Source: Lepisosteus oculatus (lineage: Eukaryota > Chordata > Actinopteri > Semionotiformes > Lepisosteidae). Taken from it: a stretch of DNA of 64,000 nucleotides. Each line of letters opens with the position of its first letter. Position 1 is the stretch's first letter. Location: the NCBI RefSeq assembly GCF_040954835.1, contig NW_027168341.1, forward strand, positions 487,001 to 551,000, written 5' to 3'. Position numbers and translations under genes: made by a program. Shown in pieces: positions 32,026-43,583 of this stretch. The notes below the pieces were generated by a model, which did not search any database, was not told the DNA's origin, and saw only the letters and a list, made by a program, of their open reading frames with translations.

Positions 32026-32750
32026 TCAATACCTGTACCTTCAAAAAAGACGCTTTTTTGGTGCTCTGTTCAAAAAGCGTCGACATCTGTTTCCAGCTGC
32101 AAAATGCCATCCGTGGACGCTGAAGAATTTATTTATTTAGACACCGCTCAGAATCCCCTGTAAGATTCTCCCTCAGTTCTTTTGAGCAGTGTTTTACCTC
32201 TTTCAAAAGGCTTCACTTTCCTAGTCACATTCCAAGGCTCATTGAACCCGGGCTGTTTCCTCCAGCGGTATAGTATTGCAGTGAGACAGCACGATGCCTG
32301 CAAGACTATGTCACGCTAAACGCCACAGATTGTGTTTGTCCGTTCGTGTCAGTCGTCGTACAACCACGGGAAGTGGGACACAAACATGCTGCAATGCTTT
32401 CAGGACGTTAGGATTTGTTTATGCAACATCCGAGAAGAGTACTTGTGGCTTGAATGTGAACTGTACGTGCCCGCCCCCTTTCCTCTGTAGTGCATGAGTT
32501 CCTCCTGGCATGCCCTTCGTCATTGTTCTGTCATCTTGTATTTAAAGGGTTGTATTCCTGCTGCTGAAAATAAGCAACGATTTTCTCACAACGCCCTTTG
32601 TTTCCGACGGAGCCCTTGTCTGTCATGAAATTCTTCAAAACCTCAAGCTAGAAGAAGAAGACGACAAATATGAAGCGTTACAGCAACGACATGCCATGAG
32701 ACGATTGATAACGATTTCCGTAGGATCCCCGCGGTTGCCTGGCAACCGTT

Positions 32751-32895
32751 AGCTTTGCGCAGTGGCAGTATCTTAGCCTGTGAGGTTTAGCCGAGGCGCG
32801 ATTATTACTAGTTGAAAACTTTTCCCAATACCCCCCTTCCGCCGGTTTGCAATACAATCGGCGAAAGCAATTTTTGACAGTCTCGTCAGAGACTG
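32751..32895 (+). ncRNA. rnu4: U4 spliceosomal snRNA, copy 2
   Basis: 145 nt and nearly identical to copy 1, with the same Sm site and terminal hairpin. Differences include CTTAGCC for CGTAGCC and ATTACTAG for ATTGCTAG in the 5' domain. Its upstream 130 bp match copy 3, so the presumed original promoter region is kept. The downstream 1 kb is a direct copy of 8728-9610. Confidence 0.92.
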
Positions 32896-32903
32896 AGCAA
32901 GGT

Positions 32904-32916
32904 GTTTAAAGACAGA
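32904..32916 (+). terminator. snRNA 3' box of U4 copy 2
   Basis: GTTTAAAGACAGA is identical in sequence and spacing to copy 1. Confidence 0.85.
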
Positions 32917-33789
32917 TTTTGTCATGGTAACATCATGATAGAAAGAAACGAGCTTGTTACGTTTCAACAGAAACGCTCTTTAGCTCTTTCAGCGTTATGC
33001 AGAGAACAGCGTCTGTCGAGATCACTTTTGAGTCAGCGCGAAACGCCGTGTGCTGTCAGTTTGATTTCATATTGCTCGTAGCGGCGCCCGGCTTTTGTCT
33101 GTCAAACGTTAGGTTGCGCTTCTTCATGCTGCATCGTCGGCATGAGTGGAGCTTTATAAACGTCTGTACTTACTGCGCCCCATAAGAAATCGTTTGTCCC
33201 CGTTCAAAAGAGATTGTGCGATGTCCTGCAGCAAACCTTTGACAGTTTGAAAAGAGGAATTTATTCTGCTTCCTGTGCGTGCAGTAGTTACAAAGTTGAT
33301 CGCCTTTACACGATCTGCTGCAGTTTTCAGTGGGCGGGCTTTGTCAAATGGCTTGGAAAAACGCACTGTGTTTCGGCTGGGGAAACATCATGAGCAGTGT
33401 CCTGCATGTTTTCTGTGTATAGCTGTCTTTTAACGCATACAGAATTCATTTGAAATCATTGATTTCTCCAATTAACAAGGGTCCCTTAAAGGATGAGTCA
33501 AAGTAACGTCTAATCGGATTAGTTTCCTTAGAGCTGGTTCAGAGTTTGCTCAAGAGTTTACCTTTCACAGATGCGCAAAGAAGAATGTTGGGGGTGCACG
33601 CTTCAAAGCGCCTTACAGCTGTAGGGAGTGATTCGAGACGATTCGTGGCGTGTGCTCGTTCCCATATACCGTACGCCCCGGGGTGCAGTGCTAGGATGAC
33701 ATACAATACCGCTTGGGCACGTAACGGCGTTATATGCAAGTGCGGGATGTGAGGGTTTTCGTTTGTTCGTTTTGTTTTGCTCTGCTTTG

Positions 33790-34131
33790 CTTTGTTTCGT
33801 GGTCAAGAGGCGTAAGGTAAGTCGTAATCCAGGGAGAACACTGGTGGCAAACAGTCCGAGGTGAGAGGCGAGGTCCAAAGTCGAAAAGGCAGAAGGGGAG
33901 TCCAATATCCAGAATAAACGAGGTAATGGAAAAACGCCAGGTAGAGCTCTCAAGGAGTAGACTCAATACCGAGCAGCGGGAAGCAGGTAAAGATGGTAAA
34001 AATAGCACTGCGTACCGCACGGTGGAGTGTGTGCAGGTGGGTTAACTCGTGCGGCGGCGTTTGTTAATAATCACCCACTGCTGGTGCTGATTAGATCGCT
34101 TATGAGTTGGTCTTAACTGCCTGGCGGTCAT
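33790..34131. other. Unclassified insertion, LTR-like
   Basis: It interrupts the direct copy of the U4 block and ends GGCGGTCATGACA. The purine-rich, repetitive style suits a fish LTR fragment, but no clear TG start or target duplication is seen. Confidence 0.3.
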
Positions 34132-34938
34132 GACAAGCTCCTCTTTAAGCTGTGGTTTAGTTTTGCATTCATGTGTTTCTAGAGCAGTTATTTATAGGGG
34201 TGGGTGGGTCTTTCACAGAGGCTCAGGACAAATCCCCCACATGAAATTTTACTGTGTGCGTTCAGACAGTCACAGGTCAAGAGCCAGGCAGGAGGACAAT
34301 GGACAGAAGAGCCAACGAACTAAAAATAAAAGAACGAATATGAAAAAGCCACCATCTTTTTCTTTTTGACATTTTCCGACTTTCATGCAAGCCAGGACAA
34401 AGTTGCTCGTACAGATGCAGCCATTCAAAGTAAGCGGTACAGACACGTACCGCAGGTAAGATGACACGCGATACCGCGGTGCGTGATTGGTTGACCGACA
34501 GGGGCACTCGTGGTCCGTTGGTCTGTCGTAGAAAGACTTACCGTAAACTTCTTTACTGTGCCCGTTGTAGATATTGAATTTTACCACTGAAGGGAAATCT
34601 TAGTAGCTGAGCATAAAAAGAATAGGAGCATACTGTAACGCGTGTGAAGGCCATAAACGATATTAATTTTGGAACGTAAACATACAGTATATAGCTGGTC
34701 TTGGTACTTTAAAGAAAAAAATACACACCAGTATTCCATTTCTCCCTAAACATTGTAAGCTTCGAAGTCTTTAACTAACGTGATACCGGAGTCAACAAGC
34801 ATACTTTTAGAATTTGATTAAAAGGGAATATAATATGGAATCGCGTATCTAAAGAATTTAATAACGGTATGATTATATCCGTGTACTGCGGCAGAGCTAT
34901 GTAGGGCTGTTTCGCCTGCCTGATCATGCGAGCTATCT

Positions 34939-35009
34939 TGTAGCCTACTGGTCTAGGTGCGTGACTACCAACTGGCAGGTTGTGTGTTCGAATCCAGCTG
35001 CTGCTGGAC
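34939..35009 (+). repeat. tRNA-related SINE-like head
   Basis: TAGCCTACTGGTCTAGG (A-box-like) and TGTTCGAATCC (B box) are correctly spaced, but I find no convincing anticodon stem. This style matches tRNA-derived SINE heads. The mirror copy is at 38047-38118. Confidence 0.5.
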
Positions 35010-35519
35010 TTTTCATTTTTATTTATTTATTTTTTAATCGCGTAACATAAACATATTACCGTATGCAAACTGTACTGTATACAGTATGTATATGTATATT
35101 TAATGTCTTAACTGTGCCCGTTTAATTGAATTAAAAAAAAATATTTAACACGAACATTAAGCTGTTTACATCTTCCGCCTGAGAACAGTCACCCGTTGCT
35201 ACCCAACGCAGAATGGTGATTGGCTGACCCCTCTGATTGGAGAAAAAAGATGTGCTGGTGTGCTATACCAGGAAGAGGATTTCTTTCTATTCAAAACGTG
35301 TATTTTAAAAGTTTAAGAAGTAAAAACCTTACAGCGTACACAGATTTCTAAACTGATCAGGATCGTTATCTTTGTCTTATGCATAATAATGTTCACCGCT
35401 CTGTCCAGCAAATTAATAATAAACTTTATTTTATATAGCTTTTTAAACGAATAAGTAATTAGATTGCTCATAAACCTAATCACTTGCTTTTTCTTTTTAT
35501 TTAGGCTCAGATTTCAACT

Positions 35520-35880
35520 ATAGATCGTATTATTAATAACCATAATAACAACCAACCAACAAAAACAACCATATAAACATAATACCAACCAAAAACATAG
35601 ATAACAACCACAATACAAAATCAAATAATCAAACCATTTTACACTCGCAAAGTCCTCCAATTATCATAATCCCGCCCCTTATGCAAAACCAAACCTTCCT
35701 CCCATCCCAGTTTATCCTGTTTATCATAAACAAAATCCACCTCAATTTTCAACATAAAGCATTACACAAAATCAATACCTCAACACTCCATACTCAACAA
35801 CGATAATTCACAAACAGCCAGAACATGTAACTACACATTCCCAAACATACCTACTTTCCATAGCCCCGCCCCTTATGCAA
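35520..35880 (+). other. G-poor, A/C-rich stretch
   Basis: I count about 17 G in 360 bases, while C and A are abundant. CCCGCCCCTTATGCAAA-like text occurs twice (about 35670 and 35864). No gene is recognised. Confidence 0.6.
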
Positions 35881-38046
35881 ACCCAACATCCCTCCCCTGT
35901 TCTCTCTTTCCCCTGGCGGTTGTAATTGTTTTTATTTTCAAATAAATTTTAGCAAAGTCATGTATTTTAAAAATCTTAAGATTTTTCTATTTATGTCTTT
36001 ATTTAGTGGTTTCATTAGTGACAAAGGCTAAACTTTCTTGGAAAAATGTCTTTTATGTAAACCATGTTTGCTATTAATTCATTCAGGGCTAAAATATGTT
36101 CATTGTCTTCTAATGAAAGAAGGGTTCCTTTCGCCGTAGTCGGGAGCCTAGCCTTTAACTAGTAAGTACTGTATTTACTGGGTTTTTGAGGGGGTGTCTT
36201 TCGCTGGAAATCTCGCCTCTTACTTTGAAAATACCCGTGAAACCGGTTCAATTCGTCACAGCCAGCACTCCTGCAGAGAGTTGGGTTGTACAGTACTTGC
36301 AGTGTATACAGTACACGCGTTATGCTCTTCGTTAATGTCTGTGAAGTTTTATTTAATCTCTGAGCCATACTGATTCTTCTGGAAGCACACCAGTATTCCA
36401 CTTTCTCCCTAAACATTTTTAGGATCAGAGTCTTACATGTGGTTATTTCAAAAACGTTTGTACGTGCTCCTTCTTACCATGTTACTGTTTACCGTTACTG
36501 ACCATATTAAGTTTAAGTGCCTGTGGGCACTTTTCCTGTCCGTGGGGGGTGGACCGTCTTTCATTAGAAGGTTAGTCTGTTCTACTCTGAGAATGTAGAG
36601 GGGGTGGGAAGTGCCCGCGGTCATTTAATTAGTATTAAAATCTTAGTTATCTTTCTAGTTCACAGGTTTGCATGCATAATTTAATTTTGAAAGCCACTGA
36701 GACATCAGGTACTACTGTTGTATTTATGAAAAAGAAACAAAACAAAAAACATACTAACAACTGTGCCATCCTACTCCTTAGTTAATACATTTTATTATTC
36801 ATAAACAGTTAACATTGTTAGCAAAATATTTTGAATTATATTTAACCCTATTTTTTCTTTAGTTTTGTATTTAACTTATTATATGATAGTCAGACTTAAT
36901 GTATATTAATGTATATTTGAACAATGAAAATATATTTTTACAAGATTTTACATTAAGCACTTAAAATTAATATGGTTAATAATAGTAAACTGTAACATGC
37001 TGTAACAAGATCGGTTAAACTTCGAAGAAAATCCTTTCAGAGAAAATGTTTCAGGTGTGAAGAACAAACCTGTTCCCACACACCCTGCCCCCACTACCAT
37101 TAGAATATACACAAACATTTTAGCGTTTCATTCTGAGCAGAAGACCCTCACACCTGAAGAGTGCTGGCTGTGACGAATTAAACCGGTTTTACAGGTTTCA
37201 ATCACAGATTGGGACTCAGTAAAGTAACACACAGCGCCACTGGATTTGATAATACTGTACCTAACCAAAATCAGCAATATGGAAACAGAACCTGTGTAAT
37301 TGTTGATAGATGATGTACTCATAACATTTTTTCAAGACGAACTACAACATTTAAAAAATGACTTGTATGTACTTGATATTTCTAATCAATCCACGGGTTC
37401 CAGCACAAAACGAAACTAAAACGCATACCGTTTCGCGCTTCTTATTAGTTGCTCAAAAGTAATTTGACCGTATGAAATGCATAATATAAACCTAGAAACA
37501 TATACGTGAGCAGTACTTAAGCACTGTAGTATCGGTGTTAAGACATACCTCTCAAATACTGTAAATCAAGTTAAAAATATCTCAAGACCGATTCTGGTCG
37601 TAATGAAACCATGTTTCGTGTATGTTTTCTTTTTCATCTTGAAATAACTCATTTCTAAATACCTTTTTCACTGTTAACATCTTGTAGCAACTTTGCGACA
37701 AAATATACACTCTGACAGTTCATCCTGCTACCAACATTAAATAAAACAAATCTTAAGATTTCTATATTTATGTCTTTATTTAGTGGTTTCATTCGAAGCT
37801 TACAATGTTTAGGGAGAAATGGAATACTGGTGTGTATTTTTTTCTTTAAAGTACCGAGACCAGCCATATACTGTATGTTTATGTTAAGATTTCCCTTCAG
37901 TGGTAAAATTAGATATGAATATTCAATACTTAAACGGGCACAGTTAAGACATTAAATATACATATACATATTGTATACAGTACAGTTTGCATACGGTAAT
38001 ATGTTTATGTTACGCGATTAAAAAATAAATAAATAAAACTGGAAGG

Positions 38047-38118
38047 TCCAGCAGCAGCTGGATTCGAACACACAACCTGCCAGTTGGTAGTCACGCACCT
38101 AGACCAGGAGGCTACAAG
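38047..38118 (-). repeat. tRNA-related SINE-like head, mirror copy
   Basis: The minus strand carries the same A/B-box sequence as 34939-35009, with a few changes. Confidence 0.5.
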
Positions 38119-38339
38119 ACAGCTCGCATGATCAGGCAGGCGAAACAGCCCTACACAGTTCTGCCGCAGTACACGGATATAATCATACCGTTATTAAATT
38201 CTTGAGATACGCGATTCCATATTATATTCCCTTTTAATCAAATTCTAAAAGTATGCTTGTTGACGTATCCGGTATCACGTTAGTTAAAGACTTTGAAGCT
38301 TACAATGTTTAGGGAGAAATGGAATACCGGTGTGTATTT

Positions 38340-39160
38340 TTCCTTGTGATATTTTAAGCTCTAGTTGAATGATAGGTGTCGCATTTTAAATCATTCTCGT
38401 AGTAGAAATTATGAAACGCCCTGTTAAAAGCAAGGAAGTTTTTATGCCCCGTTGAAGTAAAACAAAATGCCTGACAAAGTATGGCTTGGACAGATTCCAA
38501 GTGCTTGTACAAATGTGCTAAAGAAATTATACTTTGAGTATACAGCTTGTCCAAAGTCATCCATTATTAATACTATTAGTAATATCTTCAGTAAAGGCTT
38601 TGATGCATAAATATTTCTGATAAAGGTAGGTTGTGTACTTTTGTCCAACTGAGCAATCTTGCTTTCATAAAATATACCAACATTTGAATGACTGATGATT
38701 AACATGCTGTGATACACAGTTCAAAATTAAAGGCTCGAATGCTGTACATGAGAGGTTAAGCTCCCCCTGGCGGTTTTACAAGGCGACGCCGGATAGCTAG
38801 TCACGTGACACACGTGATACCGCGTGATACCCCGGTGGGCGTGTCGCGGTATGCCGTGAAATACCTCACCCATTTTGAATGGCTACATCTGTAGCTACTT
38901 GTGGATTCAAATACTTTATCGAGTGCTTTGATGAGTTTTTGCAATTTGATTGTCGTCCTGTCAGCCTGTTTCTGTTTTTTTTTTCAATCTAGTGATGGAA
39001 AGTAAGAGGGAAATGATGGAGCAATCCATAACCGCTCCGGAAAAATGGCAGAAAGAAATGGCCCGTCACTAAGGACATTTGTGAAGCAGAGGAGTGACAT
39101 CACCACAAAGTGACTTATTCTGCTGATCGTTTTGGTGAATAATGATTGAGGCGCGTTAAG
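38340..39160. other. Stretch without recognisable gene
   Basis: AT-rich; 38761-38890 shares scattered motifs with 34430-34500. No RNA gene or repeat end is seen before the Penelope tail at 39163. Confidence 0.4.
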
Positions 39161-39162
39161 AG

Positions 39163-39275
39163 AAAGGTAGCTGCGTCAGCATGCTTAGGCTGCAAAGGAT
39201 CAAACAAAGGTTTACTCCATGCTGAAAAGAGAAGAAAAGAAGCACAACGTTTCGACTGTGGAGCCTTCTGCGCCA
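39163..39275 (-). mobile_element. Penelope terminal fragment
   Basis: The minus strand reads the tail in order: AAACGTTGTGCTTCTTTTCT, then CAGCATGGAGTAAACC and CAGCCTAAGCATGCTGACGC. It abuts tRNA-Asn. Confidence 0.75.
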
Positions 39276-39315
39276 TCTTCTTTAGCGGTGATGATGTTGG
39301 AAAAACTGAGACATG

Positions 39316-39322
39316 CGTCTCT

Positions 39323-39383
<61 letters not shown>

Positions 39384-39389
39384 AGAGAC
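39316..39389 (-). tRNA. tRNA-Asn-GTT: tRNA-Asn (GTT)
   Basis: 74 nt, acceptor GTCTCTG/CAGAGAC perfect, anticodon loop CTGTTAA, D-arm TGGCGCAATCGGTTAGCGC, T-loop TTCAAGC; TTTTT follows on the minus strand. Confidence 0.94.
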
Positions 39390-39632
39390 TGACGGCCGCT
39401 TGTGCTCCCTACATTTGCAGGTTTATGGTCAAAGAAAACAATCACTTGCGCTTCTTGCAGCCGGCAATCTTTTTCCACTGACAACCAAGAAATGGATTTC
39501 ATCTTTCACAAGCTGTATGGATTTCTTCAAAAACAAGTTATTCCAGAAAGGAAATGAATTCTTGCATTAAACTGAACCAAGCTGTACATGTTTGTCTGAA
39601 ATGAGACATTCGGCACAACAAGACACGGAGAG

Positions 39633-39703
39633 AGGCACCACTGGTATTCAGACCCACGATCGCCTGCTTACTAGGCGGGCACTTTAAGCCACTAGGGAGC
39701 ACC
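39633..39703 (-). pseudogene. tRNA-Thr (AGT) remnant
   Basis: The minus strand keeps the ends (GGTGCTC/GTGGTGCC) and anticodon loop CTAGTAA, but the D-arm and T-loop (GTCTGAATA) have decayed. It is related to 25644 and 55747. Confidence 0.7.
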
Positions 39704-40102
39704 GCACTTTTACAGACACTTGGACACATCTGCGTTCGGTGTGCACTTAACATGCTCTCTGAGCCCGTTGCCTCCGTCCCATTTAATAGCAGAACTGACG
39801 CCAAGAGAAATGATGAGAAATGGCATTTATCGGGCACTTTTCATGTCCAAGCTGTGCATTCTTTGGCAACACCATTTTTTCTTTTGTTTAATTTCTATAC
39901 TTATTGATAGAATAAAAACGATATGTCATGTACTGTAAGGGAAATGTCTCTTTTTTTTAATGGGGAAAGCTAGCACCAGCAAATGTTGTGTTTAGAAGAA
40001 GTGATTTAACATGACACGTGACCTAATTTACCGGAGCAAAAGCTCACCCAGCAAGCCCTGCTTTACTTCTACAGGAGAGAAGTACTGTAGAGTCTGCAAG
40101 AT

Positions 40103-40290
40103 GTTCAGCTGGGTAGCTACGTCAGCATGCCTCGGCTGCAAAGGAACAAGCAATGGGTTTATTGCATGCTGAAAAGAGAAGAACGGAAACAGCGTTTCGA
40201 CTGTGAGGTCTTCTCACACCTGTAAAAGGCTCCATGGTTTTCTTTCTTCTCTTTTCAACATGGAATACACCTATTGTCTGCAAGATGTGA
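40103..40290. mobile_element. Fold-back pair of Penelope terminal fragments
   Basis: The reversed tail (CGTCAGCATGCCTCGGCTGC...GCGTTTCGACTGTGAGG) runs into a forward tail (CTCACACCTGTAAAAGGCTC...TTTCAACATGGAATACACC). It has the same arrangement as 14826-14995 but is older. Confidence 0.7.
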
Positions 40291-40515
40291 CAATTTCATG
40301 GTGTTTTGGAAGAAAACCTTTTTTCTTTGAATTCAAAATCAATCGGAATTTCAGCACGACACATCAACACTTTTTCTGTTTTAAGGAGATGATATTTTAA
40401 ACCTGATAAAAATAGTAGGAAACACAAGTTTCTTGCTGTGAAAATTTAGATGGGGAAGTGTACTACTAGTAGCAGTGTAGAGCTCTCTGTGGTGGCGTGC
40501 AAGCGCATGTTCTAT

Positions 40516-40588
40516 GGGCCAGTGGCGTAATGGATAACGCGTCTGACTTCGGATCAGAAGATTGTAGGTTCGAGTCCTGCCTGGCTCG
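40516..40588 (+). tRNA. tRNA-Arg-TCG: tRNA-Arg (TCG)
   Basis: 73 nt, acceptor GGGCCAG/CTGGCTC perfect, anticodon loop CTTCGGA, T-loop TTCGAGT, TTTT within 10 bp. It is the inverted paralogue of 24407. Confidence 0.94.
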
Positions 40589-40599
40589 TGAGGCTTTTA

Positions 40600-42130
40600 A
40601 ACCTCTCAGGTTCCTCGGTAACAGGTTGCCGTCATGTATATGAACTATAGAAAAGCATTTGCCACAACCCGTAAATTAGCACGCAAGTGCGGGCTAGTGA
40701 ACACAGAACTGTATGGAGATCATCTCCAGCTCCGAGCTCAATTGCAATGAAAAAACATGCAGAGCAGCTGAATTTGTGCTCGGTAGGGTGGGGAGGACTC
40801 AGCATTGCTATTGTTCTAATTGGCATGAACTGCAGGGGATCTGAATCAGAACATGTCAGTTAGTTCGATCATTGCGTCAATATGTAGGCCACGTTAATAC
40901 AGAATTATTACTTTGTCTGTCTCGTCTTTGTATATAGCTGAATGTCCCTGACAATTTCATGTTAGTTTTTAAGAACGACATTGGTGCTAATATATACATA
41001 TATAGCATATAAGGAACACGTAAAAGTTTAGTCCATGCTAAAAAGATAAGAAAACCGCCACAACGTTTCATCTTGGAATAAATCTTTACTTGTTGTTTTG
41101 CAGCCTACCCATTCTGACCTAACTCCTCCCTTGAAATTCCCTAACAGATAAGGGTACGTAACGGCTCATGCGATGCTCAGTTGCAATTTGTCCCAAAACA
41201 AACAAGAACAGCAGCTGAGGGTTTGAGTTTGAACATGCACTGTATTAAAGCAGCTTTTATTTCCATTGATAAATGCTAGATATTCCTACAGAGATTCTCC
41301 AGGTGAGTACGCGATTCCTGTTTCTGTTTCTATTTCTGTTTCATATATAAATATATACAGTATATATATATATGTTACATGTGTCTCTGCAATAGTACAA
41401 ATGTGTTATACACTATCAGGGGCTGCTTTTTTGTGCACCTCATCTACAACAAGGGTTTTTTTTTCATTTATGTTTGTGGACCTTCACTATTTGAGGAAGT
41501 GAGTTAGATAAGAAAGTTACAGGTATGGTGAGCAATGACTGACAAAGGCACGTACTGCGTATTCCTTACAGAAGTGTAAGCAATTTGTTCTAAAAAACAC
41601 CGGCTAAAGTCCAACATCGTTAGCAATCTTATTACTTAAACAGAATTAACATCAATAAACTGTAAGGTGCTGGTACATGCGAGTAGATTTGATCTTCTAT
41701 TAAACAAAAATGCAATTACAGCTCTAAAAAGGTCAACCTAGACTTCTGTAACAGATCTGTTCAGGTCATCGCTGTTCCTCTGACCTTGTGAGTCTTTGGA
41801 ATTTTAAAAGTGTATTTTGCTTGCCTTTCATGTGGTCTGTGTACAAGTCACTGTGGCGTATGCGGTCCTACACAGCCTTGCTATAGACGTGACGAGCCTC
41901 CGCTATGTTGCAATGGAGAACAGGTTCAGTACGGAGCTGCCGAGAAAATTCAGCTGGAAAGCTCGTTGCAGAAAAGCATCGGTATCTGTGTCCAGCGGCA
42001 AAGCGTCCTTCGTGGGTGCTGAAGAATCGATTTCACAGGCTGCGGGTCCAGGCGATTTAGAGTGTTAAAGGTCCCAGCGAAAACGAAACGGCGCTGGTCC
42101 TTTTACACGCACGCACGCAACCAAATGCAA
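40600..42130. other. tRNA-Arg flank and AT-rich sequence, no gene
   Basis: 40600-41280 is the inverted homologue of 23700-24400. A TATATA-type microsatellite is at 41343-41375. 41830-42065 resembles the spacer next to tRNA-Gly and tRNA-Ser genes (GCTGAAGAAT...). No coding exon is seen. Confidence 0.5.
41028..41115 (+). mobile_element. Penelope terminal fragment, degraded
   Basis: CCATGCTAAAAAGATAAG...CACAACGTTTCATC is joined to GGAATAAATCTTTACTTGTT and GCAGCCTACCCATTCTGAC. Confidence 0.6.
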
Positions 42131-42137
42131 AGGACGC

Positions 42138-42219
42138 TGTAGTCGGCAGGATTTGAACCTCCGCGGGGAGACCCCAACAGATTTCAAGTCCGTCACCTTA
42201 ACCACTCGGCCACGACTAC
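42138..42219 (-). tRNA. tRNA-Ser-TGA: tRNA-Ser (TGA)
   Basis: 82 nt, acceptor GTAGTCG/CGACTAC, anticodon loop CTTGAAA, long variable arm. The T-stem has a mismatch (GGAGG/CCTGC). The upstream flank (42220-42790) is the same tRNA-Ser module as at 9600-9990. Confidence 0.86.
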
Positions 42220-43028
42220 AGCGAGCGCCGTGGCCGCTGCCTTCTTGCTACAATCGAACAGGGAGTGCGAGGCGGCGGCGGCAGCGGAGGCAACTTTTTT
42301 CAAGTTCGCTCTCCGTTTAAGAAACCTTTTACGCCATACGTGCAAGCACACACACACACACCTCAGAGGACTTAAGGGTGGCTTCAAGTTGGAATGATAA
42401 AGTCTCCCCGTTCGGACATGAAAACAGAACGTTCTTAGACAGAAAGCAATCAACAACGGAGACATGTGGACGACGATTTTAGTCACTGCACTTTGAATAG
42501 CATTTTTGCTCCAGTTACAGGAGATGCACCAATGGCCCTTGACCTACGCTCTTACCAATGCCTTGAACATTCAAACAAAACAGCCCTCAAGTCCTGCGGT
42601 TTAATATAACGCTGTTACGTGTCGAGGCAGTATTTGACTCTGTCCTACCGTTGAGACACGGGGCGTATATGGAAACGAACACATGCTACGGATCGTCTCT
42701 AATCGGTCCCTACAGTTGGAAGGCTCCTTGAAGCGTGCACCCCCATCATTCATCTTTGCGCATCTGTGAAAGGTAGACTCTTGAGCAATGTTTGAGCCAG
42801 CTCTAAGGCAACTAGTGCTATTGGATAGAGACCTCTGGAAGATCCTAAGAGTCTCTTAACACCACTTCCACAGCAAGCTTAATTGTTCGCTGGAGGTCTC
42901 CCACCCAGGTACTGACCAGGCAAAGAATCACCACTACATTGAATGAGGAAGTTAATCCTGAAATCCAATTACATATCTCAAGGTAAGACAAATCCATAAG
43001 AACATGTCTTAGTATTACTTCGTTTATC

Positions 43029-43583
43029 CTATTCCATAATGTCATTATATATAATACCATACAACAGTACGATCCTTACTAACTGCATGCGTTAAAATTG
43101 CACATCAGCACATAGCAGGGGGCACATAGCCGCGATGTATTATCAATGTTAAATTTCAACCATAATATCGACAACATTAATAAACGCATACGTTGAGAAA
43201 ATATCGAACCCAGCATATTTTCCGGTTATATACCACAATGCATTGCTAGTATTCGTTGGTCACCATTTTGGACACGTTTTTCAAACGTAGAAGTATATCC
43301 GCAAATATCTCAGCAATCCTCTTTTGACGAGTAAGTATGAACAATAATAATACTATCTGAATACACACAGATCTTTCTTAATATTATTTTGATTAAAATA
43401 GTACGTGAATAAGCAAAAAATGGTACATAAAAATAGTGTGAATGGGGAAGATGGCACAAAATCGTTTTGCCATTTCTCTATTCTTATTCTATGTTGTACT
43501 TTCAAACTTTAGGTACTCTTTAATTAGGACAGACTTTATTGCTCAACTGCTATGATGCAAGCCAAATTTTATACATTTATTTC
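43029..43583 (+). mobile_element. Palindrome-bearing DNA transposon, copy 3 (body fragment)
   Basis: It matches 21263-21830 and the reverse of 50150-50700 closely, without termini. It ends in the Polinton fossil at 43583. Confidence 0.8.

Larger units (their letters stand above)
34680..38290. repeat. Inverted repeat with SINE-like sequence in each arm
   Basis: 34680-35120 matches 37770-38290 in reverse, including the shared ACACACCAGTATTCCATTTC motif, which also recurs near 7345 and 36385. The 2.6-kb spacer (35130-37770) has no gene that I recognise; it holds a copy of 8290-8540 at about 35230-35480 and a G-poor stretch at 35520-35880. Confidence 0.75.
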
